Below are positions 5,577 to 5,878 of a stretch of DNA of 5,878 nucleotides, in pieces; within the stretch, counting starts at the first letter, position 1; every line of letters begins with the position of its first letter. The translations under genes were made by a program, and so were the position numbers. The stretch spans positions 1 to 5,878 of the forward strand of contig CALBWZ010000197.1 in assembly GCA_937893415.1 (NCBI GenBank), in the 5' to 3' direction. Source of the stretch: an uncultured Comamonadaceae bacterium (GTDB lineage: Bacteria; Pseudomonadota; Gammaproteobacteria; Burkholderiales; Burkholderiaceae_C). The notes under the pieces are model-generated. The model searched no databases. It worked only from the letters and a program-made list of their open reading frames with translations, and had not been told where the DNA came from.

Positions 5577-5878
5577 TTAATCGGCATAGCTGGATGCAAT
5601 GCCTAGCTTGACGCGGTTCACCAGCACGTGCCGTTCAAAGGGCTTGGTTATCACGTCGTTCATTCCCGCGTGTAAGCAGCGGGTCTTAACGTCGGTGGTG
5701 ACATCGGCTGTGAGCCCAATAATAGTGATTTTTTGATCGGTGGTACGGATGTGGGCGGTGGTTTCTATGCCGTCTTTGACTGGCATCACCACATCCATCA
5801 AAATCAAATCAAAACGCTGACTGGCCAGCGCATTTAAGGCTGCCTGTCCGCTGTCGGCCTCTGTAATGTGCAAATCTG
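5577..5878 (-). CDS. C-terminal receiver (REC) domain of a response regulator or hybrid histidine kinase, partial
   Basis: The last 100 complete codons of a minus-strand gene whose start lies beyond the right edge; the reading frame is open to the final base. Counting from the codon at 5873, the phospho-acceptor aspartate is residue 27 in LILMDVVMPVKDG, the switch threonine is 55 in GLTAD, and the conserved lysine-proline is 77-78 in ITKPF. The first acidic pair and N-terminal strand are missing because they lie outside. After the domain only a short tail (VKLGIASSYAD) remains, so there is no DNA-binding output domain behind the receiver. It is therefore either a single-domain regulator or, more likely given the MDVVMPVKDGIETTAHIR style, the end of a hybrid sensor kinase. 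A TTG codon at 5873 could be taken as a start, but would cut off the first strand of the domain and is unlikely. Confidence 0.88.
   Translation of the reverse strand, partial: DLHITEADSGQAALNALASQRFDLILMDVVMPVKDGIETTAHIRTTDQKITIIGLTADVTTDVKTRCLHAGMNDVITKPFERHVLVNRVKLGIASSYAD

Noticed and set aside
5873..5878. TTG at 5873 as the start of a short receiver protein
   Set aside because: The frame continues upstream to the window edge, and starting here would remove the first strand and acidic pair of the receiver domain.
1..5878. A CRISPR array, insertion sequence, tRNA or phage-defence system
   Set aside because: No spaced direct repeats, terminal inverted repeats with a transposase, cloverleaf sequence or defence-type domains were seen; every sizeable stretch is explained by housekeeping or catabolic genes.

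Overview
The window looks like ordinary chromosome from a betaproteobacterium, most likely of the order Burkholderiales and possibly Comamonadaceae. This is inferred from remembered family resemblance: a DUF1841 protein, a di-haem cytochrome c4, a MoxR/VWA pair and a PcaF-type thiolase. Base composition appears moderate (not counted). I see no mobile element, CRISPR array, tRNA or rRNA, and nothing that points clearly to recent transfer.

Layout. (1) Positions 1-1643, minus strand: a tightly spaced run transcribed leftwards, made of a MoxR-type AAA+ ATPase, a RimJ/RimL-like GNAT acetyltransferase, and the first 38 codons of a VWA/CoxE-like protein cut by the window edge. (2) Positions 1644-1744: an AT-rich divergent intergenic region with a perfect TATAAT and a 6-bp-arm inverted repeat. 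(3) Positions 1745-2419, plus strand: an exported di-haem cytochrome c4. (4) Positions 2420-2537: an intergenic region with an A-tract/stem/T-tract hairpin that can end transcription from both sides. (5) Positions 2538-2984, minus strand: a DUF1841 protein. (6) Positions 2985-3121: a second divergent region with a near-perfect tandem 11/12-bp repeat. (7) Positions 3122-5561, plus strand: a likely operon of a 3-oxoadipyl-CoA thiolase (PcaF type), a TauE/SafE membrane permease that overlaps it by 4 bases, and a MaoC/NodN-type hydratase. (8) Positions 5577-5878, minus strand: the C-terminal receiver domain of a response regulator or hybrid kinase, cut by the right edge.

How the genes may work together. 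MoxR ATPases and VWA proteins usually act as a chaperone pair that matures or inserts cofactors into partner proteins; here an acetyltransferase gene lies between them. The cytochrome is a periplasmic electron carrier, probably feeding a terminal oxidase. The thiolase operon suggests catabolism of aromatic compounds (final step of the beta-ketoadipate or phenylacetate route) or of dicarboxylic acids, with an acyl-CoA hydratase and an anion exporter or importer in the same transcript. No other pca or paa genes are in view. There is no clearly novel system; the most thought-provoking points are the GNAT gene inside the MoxR-VWA unit, the permease coupled to the thiolase, and the two small repeat structures upstream of the cytochrome and of the thiolase.
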